From Mycobacteriales bacterium (lineage in GTDB: Bacteria; Actinomycetota; Actinomycetes; JAFAQI01; DASSKL01), in contig DASSKL010000060.1 in the NCBI GenBank assembly GCA_035690485.1, positions 1 through 64,000 of the forward strand: a DNA stretch of 64,000 nt, in the 5' to 3' direction. The notes below the pieces were generated by a model that saw only the letters and a list, made by a program, of their open reading frames with translations, was not told the origin of the DNA and did not search any database. Of this stretch, positions 8,995 to 17,270 are shown in pieces (the stretch's first letter is position 1; every line of letters begins with the position of its first letter). Made by a program: the position numbers and the translations under genes.

Positions 8995-9501
8995 GTGGTG
9001 TCCATGGTCTTGCGGCTGCGCCCGCTCGGCTCCGACCCGATCGTGCTGCCCGACCAGGCAGACACGGGCTCCTCCGTGGAACCCGCCGGGCCGGCGGCTG
9101 CGGGCGGCGTGGCGCCGGATCCGTTCGGCGCCTGGGCGGACGCCGTCTCGGCGGCCGAGGCCGACGCCTGCTTCCTGCTCGACGGGACGGGCGTGATCCG
9201 CGCCATCTCGGCGCACGCCGCCGAGCAGCTCGGCTACGCCGCCGAGGACGTCCTGGGGCACTGGCTGCTCGACGTGCTGCACCTGGTCGACTTCGACGAG
9301 CAGGACCTGCCGGGTGACTACGCCGACCGGCTCGGACCGTTGCTGGTCCTGCGGTCGCGCGGGCTCATGCGGGGACTGTTGCGGATCCGGCGCGGAGACG
9401 GACGGCTGGTGACCTTCGACTGCGCCTCGTCGGCGGTGCGCGACGCGGCCGGCGCGGTCGTCGGATCGGTCTCCTTTCTCGTTGACGTCGCTCGCGACTG
9501 A
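8995..9501 (+). CDS. Stand-alone PAS domain protein
   Basis: 168 residues. After a disordered Ala/Gly-rich leader, residues about 48-165 form one PAS domain: ACFLLDGTGVIRAISAHAAEQLGYAAEDVLGHW, then the acidic LVDFDEQDLPGDY insert and the closing strands FDCASSAVRDAAGAVVGSVSFLVDV. No output domain (kinase, GGDEF, HTH) follows, so it is a sensor without an obvious effector. The frame offers GTG 8995, GTG 8998 and ATG 9004 as starts. It stands 21 bases ahead of the DUF4446 gene and may be co-transcribed. Confidence 0.75.
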   Translation: MVSMVLRLRPLGSDPIVLPDQADTGSSVEPAGPAAAGGVAPDPFGAWADAVSAAEADACFLLDGTGVIRAISAHAAEQLGYAAEDVLGHWLLDVLHLVDFDEQDLPGDYADRLGPLLVLRSRGLMRGLLRIRRGDGRLVTFDCASSAVRDAAGAVVGSVSFLVDVARD

Positions 9502-9522
9502 CCGGCGGATACGCTGGTCGCC

Positions 9523-10092
9523 GTGCTCCCCCTGGACCGCCACACCCTCGACCTGCTGGCGCTCTCGGCGGCCGGGGCCGGGGGGCTCGGGCTGGTCCTC
9601 GGCCTCGTCGCCCAGCTGCGGGTGGGCCGGCTGCGCCGCCGGTTCGCCGTCCTCGACGGGCCGAGCGGTCGCGAGACGGTGCTCGACGCGCTGCACCGGC
9701 AGGAGGCCGAGGTGGCCGCGCTGCGCCAGGAGATCACGGCCGCGCGCGGCGATGTCGACCGCGCCCGCGGCGACCTGGCCGACGCGCTCCGGCACGTCTC
9801 GGTCGTGCGTTACGACGCCTTCGGCGACATGGGCGGGCGGCTGTCGTTCTCCGCGGCGCTGCTCGATGACGCCGGTGACGGCGTCGTACTCACGTCGATC
9901 AACGGACGCAGCGAGACCCGCACCTACGCGAAGGGCGTGAAGGCGGGTGCGAGCGAGCAGGCGCTGTCACCCGAGGAGTCCCAGGCGATCGAGGCCGCGA
10001 TGAGCGGCCGGCTGCCGCGCGACGCCCGAGGCCGCCGTGCCGGAGCCCACGCCGCCAACCGCGTCGACCGGCCCGCGCCGGCGCGGTCCTAG
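9523..10092 (+). CDS. DUF4446 family membrane-anchored protein
   Basis: 189 residues. An N-terminal TM (about 10-32), a coiled-coil segment (LDALHRQEAEVAALRQEI) and the family hallmark VVRYDAFGDMGGRLSFS followed by GVVLTSINGRSETRTYAK identify DUF4446. The function of the family is unknown. In actinobacteria it is often found beside pheA, as here, where the prephenate dehydratase follows after 16 bases. The C-terminal 30 residues are Arg/Ala-rich and poorly conserved. Confidence 0.85.
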   Translation: MLPLDRHTLDLLALSAAGAGGLGLVLGLVAQLRVGRLRRRFAVLDGPSGRETVLDALHRQEAEVAALRQEITAARGDVDRARGDLADALRHVSVVRYDAFGDMGGRLSFSAALLDDAGDGVVLTSINGRSETRTYAKGVKAGASEQALSPEESQAIEAAMSGRLPRDARGRRAGAHAANRVDRPAPARS

Positions 10093-10108
10093 TGCCACGG
10101 CGTCCCTG

Positions 10109-11023
10109 GTGCGGCTGACCTACCTCGGGCCCGAGGGGACGTTCAGCGAGGCGGCGCTGCGGGCGGCGCCGGAGTCTGCGGGCAGCGAAATGGTGCCCTG
10201 CCCGTCGGTAGCCGACGCGCTCGACGCCGTCCGCTCCGGCGAGGCCGATGCGGCGATGGTCCCCCTGGAGAACTCCGTCGAGGGTTCGGTCCCCACCACG
10301 CTCGACGAGCTGGCCGACGAGCCGCCGCTGCGGATCGCTCGCGAGGTCCTGCTGCCGGTGTCGTTCGCGCTGCTGGCGCGAGCCGGTACGACGCTGGACG
10401 CGGTCAAGACCGTCACGACGATCCCGCACGCCGAGGCCCAGGTACGCGGCTGGCTGCGCCGCACCCTCCCCGGCATCAGCTTCATCCCGGCGGCGAGCAC
10501 TGCTGACGGCGCCCGTGCGGTCGCCGCCGGCGAGGCCGATGCCGCGATCTCGGCGCCGCTGGCCGCCGACCGCTACGGGCTCGAGATCCTCGCCGACGAG
10601 ATCCACGACAACCCCGATGCGGTCACGCGGTTCGTGCTCGTGACGCCGCCCGGGCCGCCGCCCGGACCGACCGGCGCCGACCGGTCGACGGTGGTGGCGT
10701 TCATCGCCGACGACCACCCGGGCGCGCTGCTGGAGATCCTGACCGAGTTCGCCGTACGCGGGGTCAACCTGACCCGCATCGAGTCGCGGCCCACGGGCAG
10801 CGCGCTCGGTCGTTACTTCTTCTCGATCGACTGCGAAGGGCACGTCGCCGATGCCCGGGTCGGCGAGGCGCTGTCGGCGCTGCGGCGGGTCTGCGCCGAG
10901 GTGCGGTTCCTCGGCTCCTACCCGCGGGCCGACGGGCTGCCGCCGCGGCTGCAGCGGGCCACCTCCGACGCCGACTTCGCTGCCGCGGCCGACTGGCTGC
11001 GCCACATCCGCGACGGTCGCTAG
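10109..11023 (+). CDS. pheA: Prephenate dehydratase
   Basis: 304 residues from GTG 10109; an in-frame GTG at 10037 would overlap the DUF4446 gene and adds a non-conserved leader. It converts prephenate to phenylpyruvate in phenylalanine synthesis. The catalytic domain (about 1-185) begins LTYLGPEGTFSEAAL and contains VPLENSVEGSV and the TRF motif DAVTRFVLV. An ACT regulatory domain (about 200-275) carries DHPGALLEILTEFAVRGVNLT and the ESRP phenylalanine-binding signature, so feedback inhibition by Phe is expected. No chorismate mutase domain is fused. Confidence 0.93.
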   Translation: MRLTYLGPEGTFSEAALRAAPESAGSEMVPCPSVADALDAVRSGEADAAMVPLENSVEGSVPTTLDELADEPPLRIAREVLLPVSFALLARAGTTLDAVKTVTTIPHAEAQVRGWLRRTLPGISFIPAASTADGARAVAAGEADAAISAPLAADRYGLEILADEIHDNPDAVTRFVLVTPPGPPPGPTGADRSTVVAFIADDHPGALLEILTEFAVRGVNLTRIESRPTGSALGRYFFSIDCEGHVADARVGEALSALRRVCAEVRFLGSYPRADGLPPRLQRATSDADFAAAADWLRHIRDGR

Positions 11024-11046
11024 CCGCCTGAGAGCCGCGGGACAAG

Positions 11047-11085
11047 CGAGAGGGCCCCGACCCCCCGCAGGTCAGGACCCTCTCG
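11047..11085. terminator. Strong hairpin after pheA, probable terminator
   Basis: CGAGAGGG (11047-11054) and CCCTCTCG (11078-11085) pair perfectly over 8 bases, with further inner GAC/GTC pairing. It lies 23 bases past the pheA stop and 31 bases past the end of the converging small secreted gene, so it could serve both. There is no T-run, as is common in high-GC actinobacteria. Confidence 0.55.
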
Positions 11086-11116
11086 AGACAACCGGCCGTG
11101 AAGCCGGGGCTCTATG

Positions 11117-11302
11117 TCAGGGCAGGCTCGGCGCTGGCAGGGCGGGCAGGCACTCCGTGCCGCTCTGGCCCTGGTCGTTGATGTTGATGCTGTAGGTGAC
11201 GCAGGCGGAGCCGCTGGTGGCGGCGAACGCCGCGGGGGCGATGACAGCACCGGACACGCCGAGTGCGCCGACCGTGAGTGCGAGTGCAGCGAACCGCTTC
11301 AT
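11117..11302 (-). CDS. Small secreted two-cysteine peptide
   Basis: 61 residues from ATG 11302, preceded by a strong AGGAGG at ideal spacing. A signal peptide is clear: MKR, a hydrophobic core to about residue 22, and an APAAFAAT cleavage region. The predicted mature peptide is only about 34 residues (ATSGSACVTYSININDQG...) with two cysteines that could form one disulfide. I recognise no family; it is not a chaplin (no matching repeat). Convergent with pheA and divergent from the MFS exporter. Confidence 0.7.
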   Translation of the reverse strand: MKRFAALALTVGALGVSGAVIAPAAFAATSGSACVTYSININDQGQSGTECLPALPAPSLP

Positions 11303-11429
11303 CAAGACCTCCTGTCGTGGCGCCCCCCGCTGACGACCGGCTAACGGCCGTCCCCACCGAACGTCGCGCGTGGTGAGCAAGATTTTTCGGCGTACGCCGC
11401 CGGGAACGACAGGCACGAGGGAACATCCT

Positions 11430-11454
11430 CGTAGGACGAATGGTTCGCCCTACG
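11430..11454. promoter_or_regulatory. 25-bp near-perfect palindrome upstream of MFS exporter, likely operator
   Basis: CGTAGGACGAA (11430-11440) and TTCGCCCTACG (11444-11454) match at 10 of 11 positions around a TGG centre. It is centred 63 bases before the exporter ATG, with an AT-rich ACTATTGTGG just downstream that could hold a -10 element. Such dyads are typical of TetR-type control of drug exporters. No TetR gene is adjacent; the MarR gene downstream of the transporter pair is another candidate regulator. Confidence 0.5.
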
Positions 11455-11504
11455 CAACTATTGTGGTCTCAATGGGGCCAGCGACGTGCACCGGGAGGGC
11501 ATGC

Positions 11505-13340
11505 ATGACGACCGCGCCCACAGCAGCCGTGCAGCAGGCGGGGGGCCACGATCACGAGCGCTACAAGTGGGTCGCCCTGACCAACACGACGCTCGGCATG
11601 CTGATGGCGACCATCAACGGGTCGATCGTGCTGATCTCGCTGCCGGCGATCTTCCGCGGCGTCCACCTCGACCCGTTGCAGCCGAGCAACTCGAGCTACC
11701 TGCTCTGGATGCTGATGGGCTACCTGCTCGTCAGCGCCGTCCTGGTCGTGACGCTGGGCCGCCTCGGTGACATCTACGGCCGGGTGCGGATGTACAACGC
11801 GGGCTTCGCGGTGTTCGCCCTGGCCTCCGTGCTGCTGGCGGTCGACCCCCTGCTCGGCGCGAGCGGCGCGCTCTGGCTGATCGGCTGGCGGGTGCTGCAG
11901 GGCATCGGCGGCGCGATGCTCATGGCGAACTCCACGGCGATCATCACCGACGCGTGGCGGGTGGAGCAGCGCGGGTTCGCGCTCGGCATCAACATGGTGG
12001 CCGGCATCGCCGGCTCGTTCATCGGTCTGATCATGGGCGGCCTGCTCTCGGAGGTCGCCTGGCGGTCGGTGTTCTTCGTGTCGGTGCCGTTCGGCGTGCT
12101 CGGCACGATCTGGGCCTACAAGAGCCTGCGCGAGGTCGGCACCCGCACCCACGCGCGCATCGACTGGTGGGGCAACATCACCCTGGCGGTCGGGCTGATC
12201 GCGATCCTCGCGGCGATCACCTACGGCATCGAGCCGTACGGCGGCCGCGACATGGGCTGGCTCGATCCGTGGGTGCTTGCCGGTCTCATCGGCGGCACCG
12301 CGATGCTCGTCGTCTTCGTGGTCGTCGAGAGCCGCGTGACCGACCCGATGTTCGACCTGCGGCTGTTCCGTAACCGGGCCTTCGCCGCCGGCAACGCCGC
12401 CCAGTGGCTCAACGCCATCGCCCGGGGCGGGTTGCAGTTCATGCTGATCATCTGGCTGCAGGGCATCTGGCTGCCGCTGCACGGCTACAACTACGTCGAC
12501 ACGCCGCTGTGGGCGGGCATCTACCTGCTGCCGCTGACGACGGGGTTCCTGGTCGCCGGGCCGGTGTCCGGCTGGCTGTCCGACCGGTTCGGCGCGCGCG
12601 CCTTCGCCACGGGCGGGCTTGTGGTGGTCGCGGCCGCTTTCGGCGGTTTGTTGCTGTTGCCGACCGACTTCGCCTTCTGGCAGTTCGCGGTGCTTATCGC
12701 GGCCAGCGGGCTGGGGTCCGGACTCTTTGCAGCGCCCAATGCAGCCGCCATCATGAATTCCGTGCCTGCGACGCAGCGCGGTGCCGCCAACGGCATGCGT
12801 GCGACGTTCCAGAACTCCGGAATGGTGCTGTCGATCGGGCTGTTCTTCTCCCTAATGATCGTCGGACTGGCGAGCAGCCTGCCCTCGTCGCTCTACGCGG
12901 GCCTGACCGCGCAGGGCGTGCCGTCGCACGCGGCGCACCAGGTGGCCAACCTGCCTCCCGTTGGCAGCCTGTTCGCCGCGTTCCTCGGCTACAACCCGAT
13001 CCAGAGCCTGCTCGGACCCTCCGGCGTCCTGCAGCACCTGTCGTCCGCGCAGGTGCACGTGCTGACCGGCAAGGAGTTCTTCCCGCACCTGATGTCCGGC
13101 CCGTTCCACCACGGCCTGGTGGTCGTCTTCACGATGGCGATCATCATGTCGCTGATCGGCGCGGCGGCCTCGCTCGCGCGCGGCGCCAAGTACGTCCACG
13201 GCCAGGACGCTCCGGTGGAAACCGGCGCCGCCACGCTGCCCGGCGCGCCGCCGGTGGGTGCCGCGCCGGCCGCACCCGCCGGGCCCGCTCCGGCGTACGA
13301 CGGCGGGGCCAGGACGTCGAGGGGCGCTGAACGACGATGA
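11505..13340 (+). CDS. MFS transporter, DHA2 (EmrB/QacA) drug:H+ antiporter type
   Basis: 611 residues from ATG 11505, with GGGAGGGC ahead of it. About 14 membrane segments; signature features include LGRLGDIYGRVRMYNAGF between TM2 and TM3, WRVLQGIGGAMLMANSTAIITDAW (motif C region) and WRSVFFVSVPFGVLGTIW. A long soluble/membrane insert near 465-560 and a Pro/Ala-rich C-terminal tail lengthen it beyond the usual 480-520 residues. The family exports drugs or metabolites with proton exchange; substrate unknown. Its stop overlaps the start of the DMT transporter (ATGA at 13337-13340). Confidence 0.88.
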   Translation: MTTAPTAAVQQAGGHDHERYKWVALTNTTLGMLMATINGSIVLISLPAIFRGVHLDPLQPSNSSYLLWMLMGYLLVSAVLVVTLGRLGDIYGRVRMYNAGFAVFALASVLLAVDPLLGASGALWLIGWRVLQGIGGAMLMANSTAIITDAWRVEQRGFALGINMVAGIAGSFIGLIMGGLLSEVAWRSVFFVSVPFGVLGTIWAYKSLREVGTRTHARIDWWGNITLAVGLIAILAAITYGIEPYGGRDMGWLDPWVLAGLIGGTAMLVVFVVVESRVTDPMFDLRLFRNRAFAAGNAAQWLNAIARGGLQFMLIIWLQGIWLPLHGYNYVDTPLWAGIYLLPLTTGFLVAGPVSGWLSDRFGARAFATGGLVVVAAAFGGLLLLPTDFAFWQFAVLIAASGLGSGLFAAPNAAAIMNSVPATQRGAANGMRATFQNSGMVLSIGLFFSLMIVGLASSLPSSLYAGLTAQGVPSHAAHQVANLPPVGSLFAAFLGYNPIQSLLGPSGVLQHLSSAQVHVLTGKEFFPHLMSGPFHHGLVVVFTMAIIMSLIGAAASLARGAKYVHGQDAPVETGAATLPGAPPVGAAPAAPAGPAPAYDGGARTSRGAERR

Positions 13341-14377
13341 GGTCGCTCGCCATCGCCGGTGCGCTGCTCGCGGGGCTCAGCTTCGCGGTCGGCAGCGTGC
13401 TGCAGCAGCGCGAGGCGCAGCTCGTCGAAGCAGGCGACACCCGGCGTCTGATCAAGGCGCTGATGCGTCGGCGGCGCTGGCTCGGCGGGCTCGCGGTCGC
13501 CTCGTCCGCCTATGGCTGGCAGGCGCTCGCGCTGGCGAACGGACCGCTGACGCTCGTGCAGCCGCTGCTGGTCTTCGAGCTGCCGTTCGCGCTCGTGCTT
13601 GCCGCCCGGGTGCACCGCCGGCGGATCGGCCTGCGCGAGATGGGCGCCGCTTTGATGGTTGCCGGCGGCATCGGCATCTTCCTGCTGTCCGCGTCGCCGC
13701 GCGGCGGGGCCGACCAGGCGAGCACGACCGGTTGGCTCACCCTGCTGCCGACGATGGCCTTCATCGTCGGCGCTCTGACGATCGCGGCCGGCCGGGCACA
13801 AGGGTCGGTGCCGCGCACGAGCCTGCTCGCCGGGGCGGCAGCGGTGACGTTCGCCACCATGGCGCCGCTGATGAAGGCCACGACCGAGCTTTTCGAGAGC
13901 CGCGGCGTTGCCACGGTCATCACCTGGCAGCCATGGGTCATGAGCGTCGTCGCGCTGGTCGGCTTCACCTTGAGCCAGCGCGCGTTCCACAGCGGGTCGA
14001 TCGCGGTCAGCCTGCCGGTGCTGCAAGCGGTGCAGCCGATCGTCGGTGTCGCCGTCGGCGTCACCGTCTTCAACGAGCCGATCGTCACCTCGCCGCAGGC
14101 GCTGCTCGGCGAGCTGCTCGCCGCGGCTCTCGCGGTCACCGGCATCGCGCTGCTCGACACGTCACCGGTGGTGGCCGCTCAGGAGGGGGAGCCACGCGCG
14201 CTGCCGGCACCGGTGCCCGCGCAGCCGCGGGTCATCGACCTCGACGAGTCGCGCGTCGTCGTGCTCGCGACGCCTCAGGGCTCGGTCTCCGACGCGAGCG
14301 CTTCCAGCACCGGCAAGGCGGTTTCCAGGGCGGCGCGGTCGGGCGCGTCGAGTGCCGCCACCCGTCGCGCCAGGTAG
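13337..14377 (+). CDS. DMT superfamily transporter (EamA-like)
   Basis: 346 residues, about nine or ten membrane helices, beginning MRSLAIAGALLAGLSFAVGSVLQQREA. The ANGPLTLVQPLLVFELPFAL and VSLPVLQAVQPIVGVAVGVTVFNEPI segments are the two repeated EamA halves. It is translationally coupled to the MFS gene. The last 34 codons (Ser/Ala/Arg-rich and poorly conserved in look) overlap the 3' end of the convergent marR gene by 103 bases, so the tail may be an extension caused by loss of an earlier stop. Confidence 0.83.
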   Translation: MRSLAIAGALLAGLSFAVGSVLQQREAQLVEAGDTRRLIKALMRRRRWLGGLAVASSAYGWQALALANGPLTLVQPLLVFELPFALVLAARVHRRRIGLREMGAALMVAGGIGIFLLSASPRGGADQASTTGWLTLLPTMAFIVGALTIAAGRAQGSVPRTSLLAGAAAVTFATMAPLMKATTELFESRGVATVITWQPWVMSVVALVGFTLSQRAFHSGSIAVSLPVLQAVQPIVGVAVGVTVFNEPIVTSPQALLGELLAAALAVTGIALLDTSPVVAAQEGEPRALPAPVPAQPRVIDLDESRVVVLATPQGSVSDASASSTGKAVSRAARSGASSAATRRAR

Positions 14378-14706
14378 AGCGTTCGTTCCTGCCGCATCCG
14401 CTCCAGCAGGTCGGTGCCCGTCGCGGTCAGCTCCGTCCAGATGACCCGTCGGTCGTCGGCGTCCTGCCGTCGGGCCACCAGCCCGCGCTCCTCGAGCGAC
14501 GCGACGATCCGGGTGAGCGTCGAGGGTGAGATGTTCTCGGCGGCGGCCAGCTCGCCGAGCCGCAGCGGCCCGTTGCCCAACGTTGCGAGTGCCGACAGCT
14601 GAGACACCGTCAGCTGCTCGACGGCGTGGTGGCGCAGGTAGCGGATGAGCCGCCCGACGGCGACGCGCAGCCGGGCGGCGACCTCCGCGTCGGACTGTCC
14701 CAGCAC
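14275..14706 (-). CDS. MarR family transcriptional regulator
   Basis: 143 residues. Winged-helix core: LTVSQLSALATLGNGPLRLGELAAAENISPSTLTRIVASLEERGLVARRQDADDRRVIWTEL, with the DxRxxxxxLT wing of MarR. N- and C-terminal helices form the dimer interface. It converges on the DMT transporter and overlaps its 3' end; regulation of the MFS/DMT pair is plausible but unproven. Confidence 0.88.
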   Translation of the reverse strand: MLGQSDAEVAARLRVAVGRLIRYLRHHAVEQLTVSQLSALATLGNGPLRLGELAAAENISPSTLTRIVASLEERGLVARRQDADDRRVIWTELTATGTDLLERMRQERTLYLARRVAALDAPDRAALETALPVLEALASETEP

Positions 14707-14781
14707 GCTCAGAACGGTATGCCAGCGTCGGATCCGGGACCTGCCCGGCCACGGCGGCCGGCGCCCGGGGGAGAGCAGGGG

Positions 14782-15078
14782 TCAGCCGCCGGCCATGGCT
14801 CCGACGACGAGGAACGGTTCGCGGCCGCTGACCACCTCGGCGGGCAAGGGGTCGTCGGGCGAGGCGTGCGACAGGTCCTGCTCGCAGGCGAAGAACCGCA
14901 CGAACGCTCGCCGTCGGGACCCGTCGTGGTCGCGGATCGTGCCGCGCAGCACCGGGTAGTGCTGCTCCAGCGCGTCGAGCACGGCGCGCTGGGTCACGGG
15001 TTCGTCGACCTGGAGCGCCACCTCGCCGCCGACGCCGGCCAGCCGGCGCAGGTGCGAGGGAAGCACGACCCGGATCAT
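14782..15078 (-). CDS. MoaD/ThiS-like ubiquitin-fold protein ending in Gly-Gly
   Basis: 98 residues beginning [15 protein letters not shown] and ending VVGAMAGG, the C-terminal diglycine needed for adenylation and thiocarboxylation in ThiS/MoaD carriers. The middle is longer than a minimal MoaD. It starts 4 bases after the BNR-propeller gene ends, so the two are one operon. No MoeB/ThiF-type activating enzyme, molybdopterin or thiamine gene is in the window, so the acceptor of the sulfur, if any, is unknown. Confidence 0.8.
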   Translation of the reverse strand: MIRVVLPSHLRRLAGVGGEVALQVDEPVTQRAVLDALEQHYPVLRGTIRDHDGSRRRAFVRFFACEQDLSHASPDDPLPAEVVSGREPFLVVGAMAGG

Positions 15079-15082
15079 CGGC

Positions 15083-16198
15083 TCACGGCAGCGTCTGCAC
15101 CTCGATCGACAGCACCGGCGGCAGGCTGTTGACGATCGGCGCCCAGCTGTCGCCCCCGTCGGCCGAGGCGTAGACCTGGCCGCCGGTCGTGCCGAAGTAG
15201 ACGCCGCCGTCGTCGAGCGTGTCGACCGCCATCGCGTCGCGCAGCACGTTGACGTAGCAGTGCTGCTGCGGCAGGCCCTTGGTCAACGGCTCCCACTCGT
15301 GGCCACCGCTGCGGCTGCGGAACACTCGCAGCGCGCCGTCGAGCGGGTAGTGCTCGGAGTCGCTCTTGATCGGCACCACGTAGAGCGTCTCGGGCTCGTG
15401 GGCGTGCACGTCGATGACGAAGCCGAAGTCGGTCGGCAGGTCGCCGCTGACCTCGCGCCAGCTGTCGCCGCCGTCGTCGCTGCGCATGACGTCCCAGTGC
15501 TTCTGCATGAACAGCGTGCCCGGGCGGGACGGGTGCATCGCGATGTGGTGGACGCAGTGGCCGACCTCGGCGTCGGGGTCGGGGAGCCCGTCGGAGTGCA
15601 GGCCGCGGTTGATCGGCAGCCACGAGCCGCCGCCGTCGTCGGTGCGGAACGCGCCCGCGGCCGAGATCGCGATGAACATCCGTTGGGCGTCGGCCGGGTC
15701 GAGGATGATCGTGTGCAGGCACATGCCGCCGGCGCCGGGCTGCCAGTGCGGGCCGGAACCGTGCCCGCGCAGGCCGGGCAGCTCCTGCCACGAGCCGCCG
15801 CCGTCGGTGCTGCGGAAGAGCGCGGCGTCCTCCACCCCGGCGAAGACGGTGTCGGGATCGGTCAGCGACGGCTCCAGGTGCCAGACGCGAGCGAACTCCC
15901 AGGGATGGGGTGTCCCGTCGTACCACTGGTGCGTGCCGGGCACGCCCTCGTAGCGGAACTCGTTGCCGACCGGTGTCCAGGTGCGCCCACCGTCGTCGGA
16001 GCGCTGGACGAGCTGCCCGAACCACCCGGTCGACTGCGACAGGTAGATCCGGTCGGGATCGACCGGCGAACCCTTGGCGTGGTAGATCTCCCAGCCGCCG
16101 AAGTGCGGACCGGTGATCTCCCAGTCGGTGCGCTTCCCGTCGGCGGTGAGCACGAAGGCGCCCTTTCGCGTGCCGACCAGGACTCTGACTCCGCTCAT
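15083..16198 (-). CDS. BNR/sialidase-like beta-propeller protein
   Basis: 371 residues, no signal peptide. At least five Asp-box/BNR-like repeats are visible: [48 protein letters not shown] and [12 protein letters not shown], spaced about 50-60 residues apart, which indicates a beta-propeller. Catalytic residues of true sialidases are not apparent, so glycosidase activity should not be assumed. Its tight pairing with a diglycine ubiquitin-like protein is the main functional clue. Confidence 0.8.
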   Translation of the reverse strand: MSGVRVLVGTRKGAFVLTADGKRTDWEITGPHFGGWEIYHAKGSPVDPDRIYLSQSTGWFGQLVQRSDDGGRTWTPVGNEFRYEGVPGTHQWYDGTPHPWEFARVWHLEPSLTDPDTVFAGVEDAALFRSTDGGGSWQELPGLRGHGSGPHWQPGAGGMCLHTIILDPADAQRMFIAISAAGAFRTDDGGGSWLPINRGLHSDGLPDPDAEVGHCVHHIAMHPSRPGTLFMQKHWDVMRSDDGGDSWREVSGDLPTDFGFVIDVHAHEPETLYVVPIKSDSEHYPLDGALRVFRSRSGGHEWEPLTKGLPQQHCYVNVLRDAMAVDTLDDGGVYFGTTGGQVYASADGGDSWAPIVNSLPPVLSIEVQTLP

Positions 16199-16285
16199 GC
16201 GCGTCCTTCCCGTGACGTGTCTCGCTCATCCTGACGGCGGGGACCGACAGAAGTCATCGGTCCGCGGTCGACCAGTTTCGTCGGG

Positions 16286-17269
16286 TCAGGCGTCGAGCCG
16301 CGGCGGCAGCCCGAAGAGCGGGAACAGCCGTGCGGTGTCGAGGAAGAACGTCAGCTCACCGATCGCACCGTCGCGCAGGTCGAGGACCTGCAGCGCCCAC
16401 GGCGCGTAGCCACCGGCGGGGTCCGGCTTGTACTGCCCGAACGCCGGGGCGCCGTTGGCCCGGGGCGCGGTGACGACCCGTGAGCCGCGGCAGGCGATGC
16501 CCGGCCCGAACCACCAGGTGAAGATGTCGTCGCGGCCGGACAGCCACAGGTCGTAGGGGGGCATCGACTGGGTGGCGTCGGCGTGGATCAGCTCGGTCAG
16601 CGCGCCGACGTCGTAGGCCTCGAACGCCCGCACGTAGCGGGCGAGCAGCTCCCGGTCGGCCTCGCCCAGATCATCGACCGACTGCTGAGGTACGTCGGCG
16701 GCGAGAGTGGCGCGGGCCCGCTGCAGCCCGCTGTTGACCGAGGCCACGGTGGTGTCGAGCAGCTCGGCTGCTTCGGCGGCCTTCCACTGGAGGACCTCGC
16801 AGAGGATGAGCATCGCGCGCTGCCGCGGTGGCAGGTGCTGCAGCGCGGCGACGAGCGCCAGCCGGACGCTGTCGCGGGTGACGGCCAGGTCGGCCGGGTC
16901 GGCCTCGGCGGTCATGACGAGGCCGTCCGGGATCGGCTCCAGCCAGGTCGTCTCCGGCCGTTCGTGCAGGTTCTCCGCCACCGGCTCGCCGGCCGGGCCC
17001 AGGTCCATGGGCCGGGCCCGCCGGTCGCGGCTGCGCAGCATGTCGAGGCAGACGTTGGTGGCGATGCGGTAGAGCCACGACCGCAGCGTCGACCGCTGCT
17101 CGAAGCCGTCGTAGCCCCGCCACGCCCGGATGAACGTGTCCTGCACGGCGTCCTCGGCGTCGAACGGAGAGGCCAGCATGCGATAGCAGTAGGCGCGCAG
17201 CTCGATCCGGTGCCGCTCGAAACCGTGCTCCAGCTCGCGGGCGATCGTCGGGGCGCTCACCCGCGACAT
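16286..17269 (-). CDS. ECF sigma factor with C-terminal SnoaL-like domain (SigG/SigX5 type)
   Basis: 327 residues. Region 2 (YCYRMLASPFDAEDAVQDTFIRAWRG, then LRSWLYRIATNVCLDMLRSR) and region 4 (LQHLPPRQRAMLILCEVLQWKAAEAAELLDTTVASVNSGLQRARATL) are present. Residues about 205-320 form a SnoaL/NTF2-like domain (YVRAFEAYDVGALTELIHADATQSMPPYDLWLSG), which in related ECF groups modulates the sigma factor in place of a separate anti-sigma factor. Only one base separates its start from the end of the upstream MFS gene, so the two may be co-transcribed. Confidence 0.88.
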   Translation of the reverse strand: MSRVSAPTIARELEHGFERHRIELRAYCYRMLASPFDAEDAVQDTFIRAWRGYDGFEQRSTLRSWLYRIATNVCLDMLRSRDRRARPMDLGPAGEPVAENLHERPETTWLEPIPDGLVMTAEADPADLAVTRDSVRLALVAALQHLPPRQRAMLILCEVLQWKAAEAAELLDTTVASVNSGLQRARATLAADVPQQSVDDLGEADRELLARYVRAFEAYDVGALTELIHADATQSMPPYDLWLSGRDDIFTWWFGPGIACRGSRVVTAPRANGAPAFGQYKPDPAGGYAPWALQVLDLRDGAIGELTFFLDTARLFPLFGLPPRLDA

Positions 17270-17270
17270 G

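Noticed and set aside
11388-11399. CGGCGTACGCCG palindrome upstream of the MFS exporter
   Set aside because: Short GC palindromes around GTAC recur by chance in this composition; the 25-bp dyad nearby is the better operator candidate.
13337-14377. Small multidrug resistance (SMR) protein
   Set aside because: The protein is 346 residues with two EamA repeats, too long for SMR.
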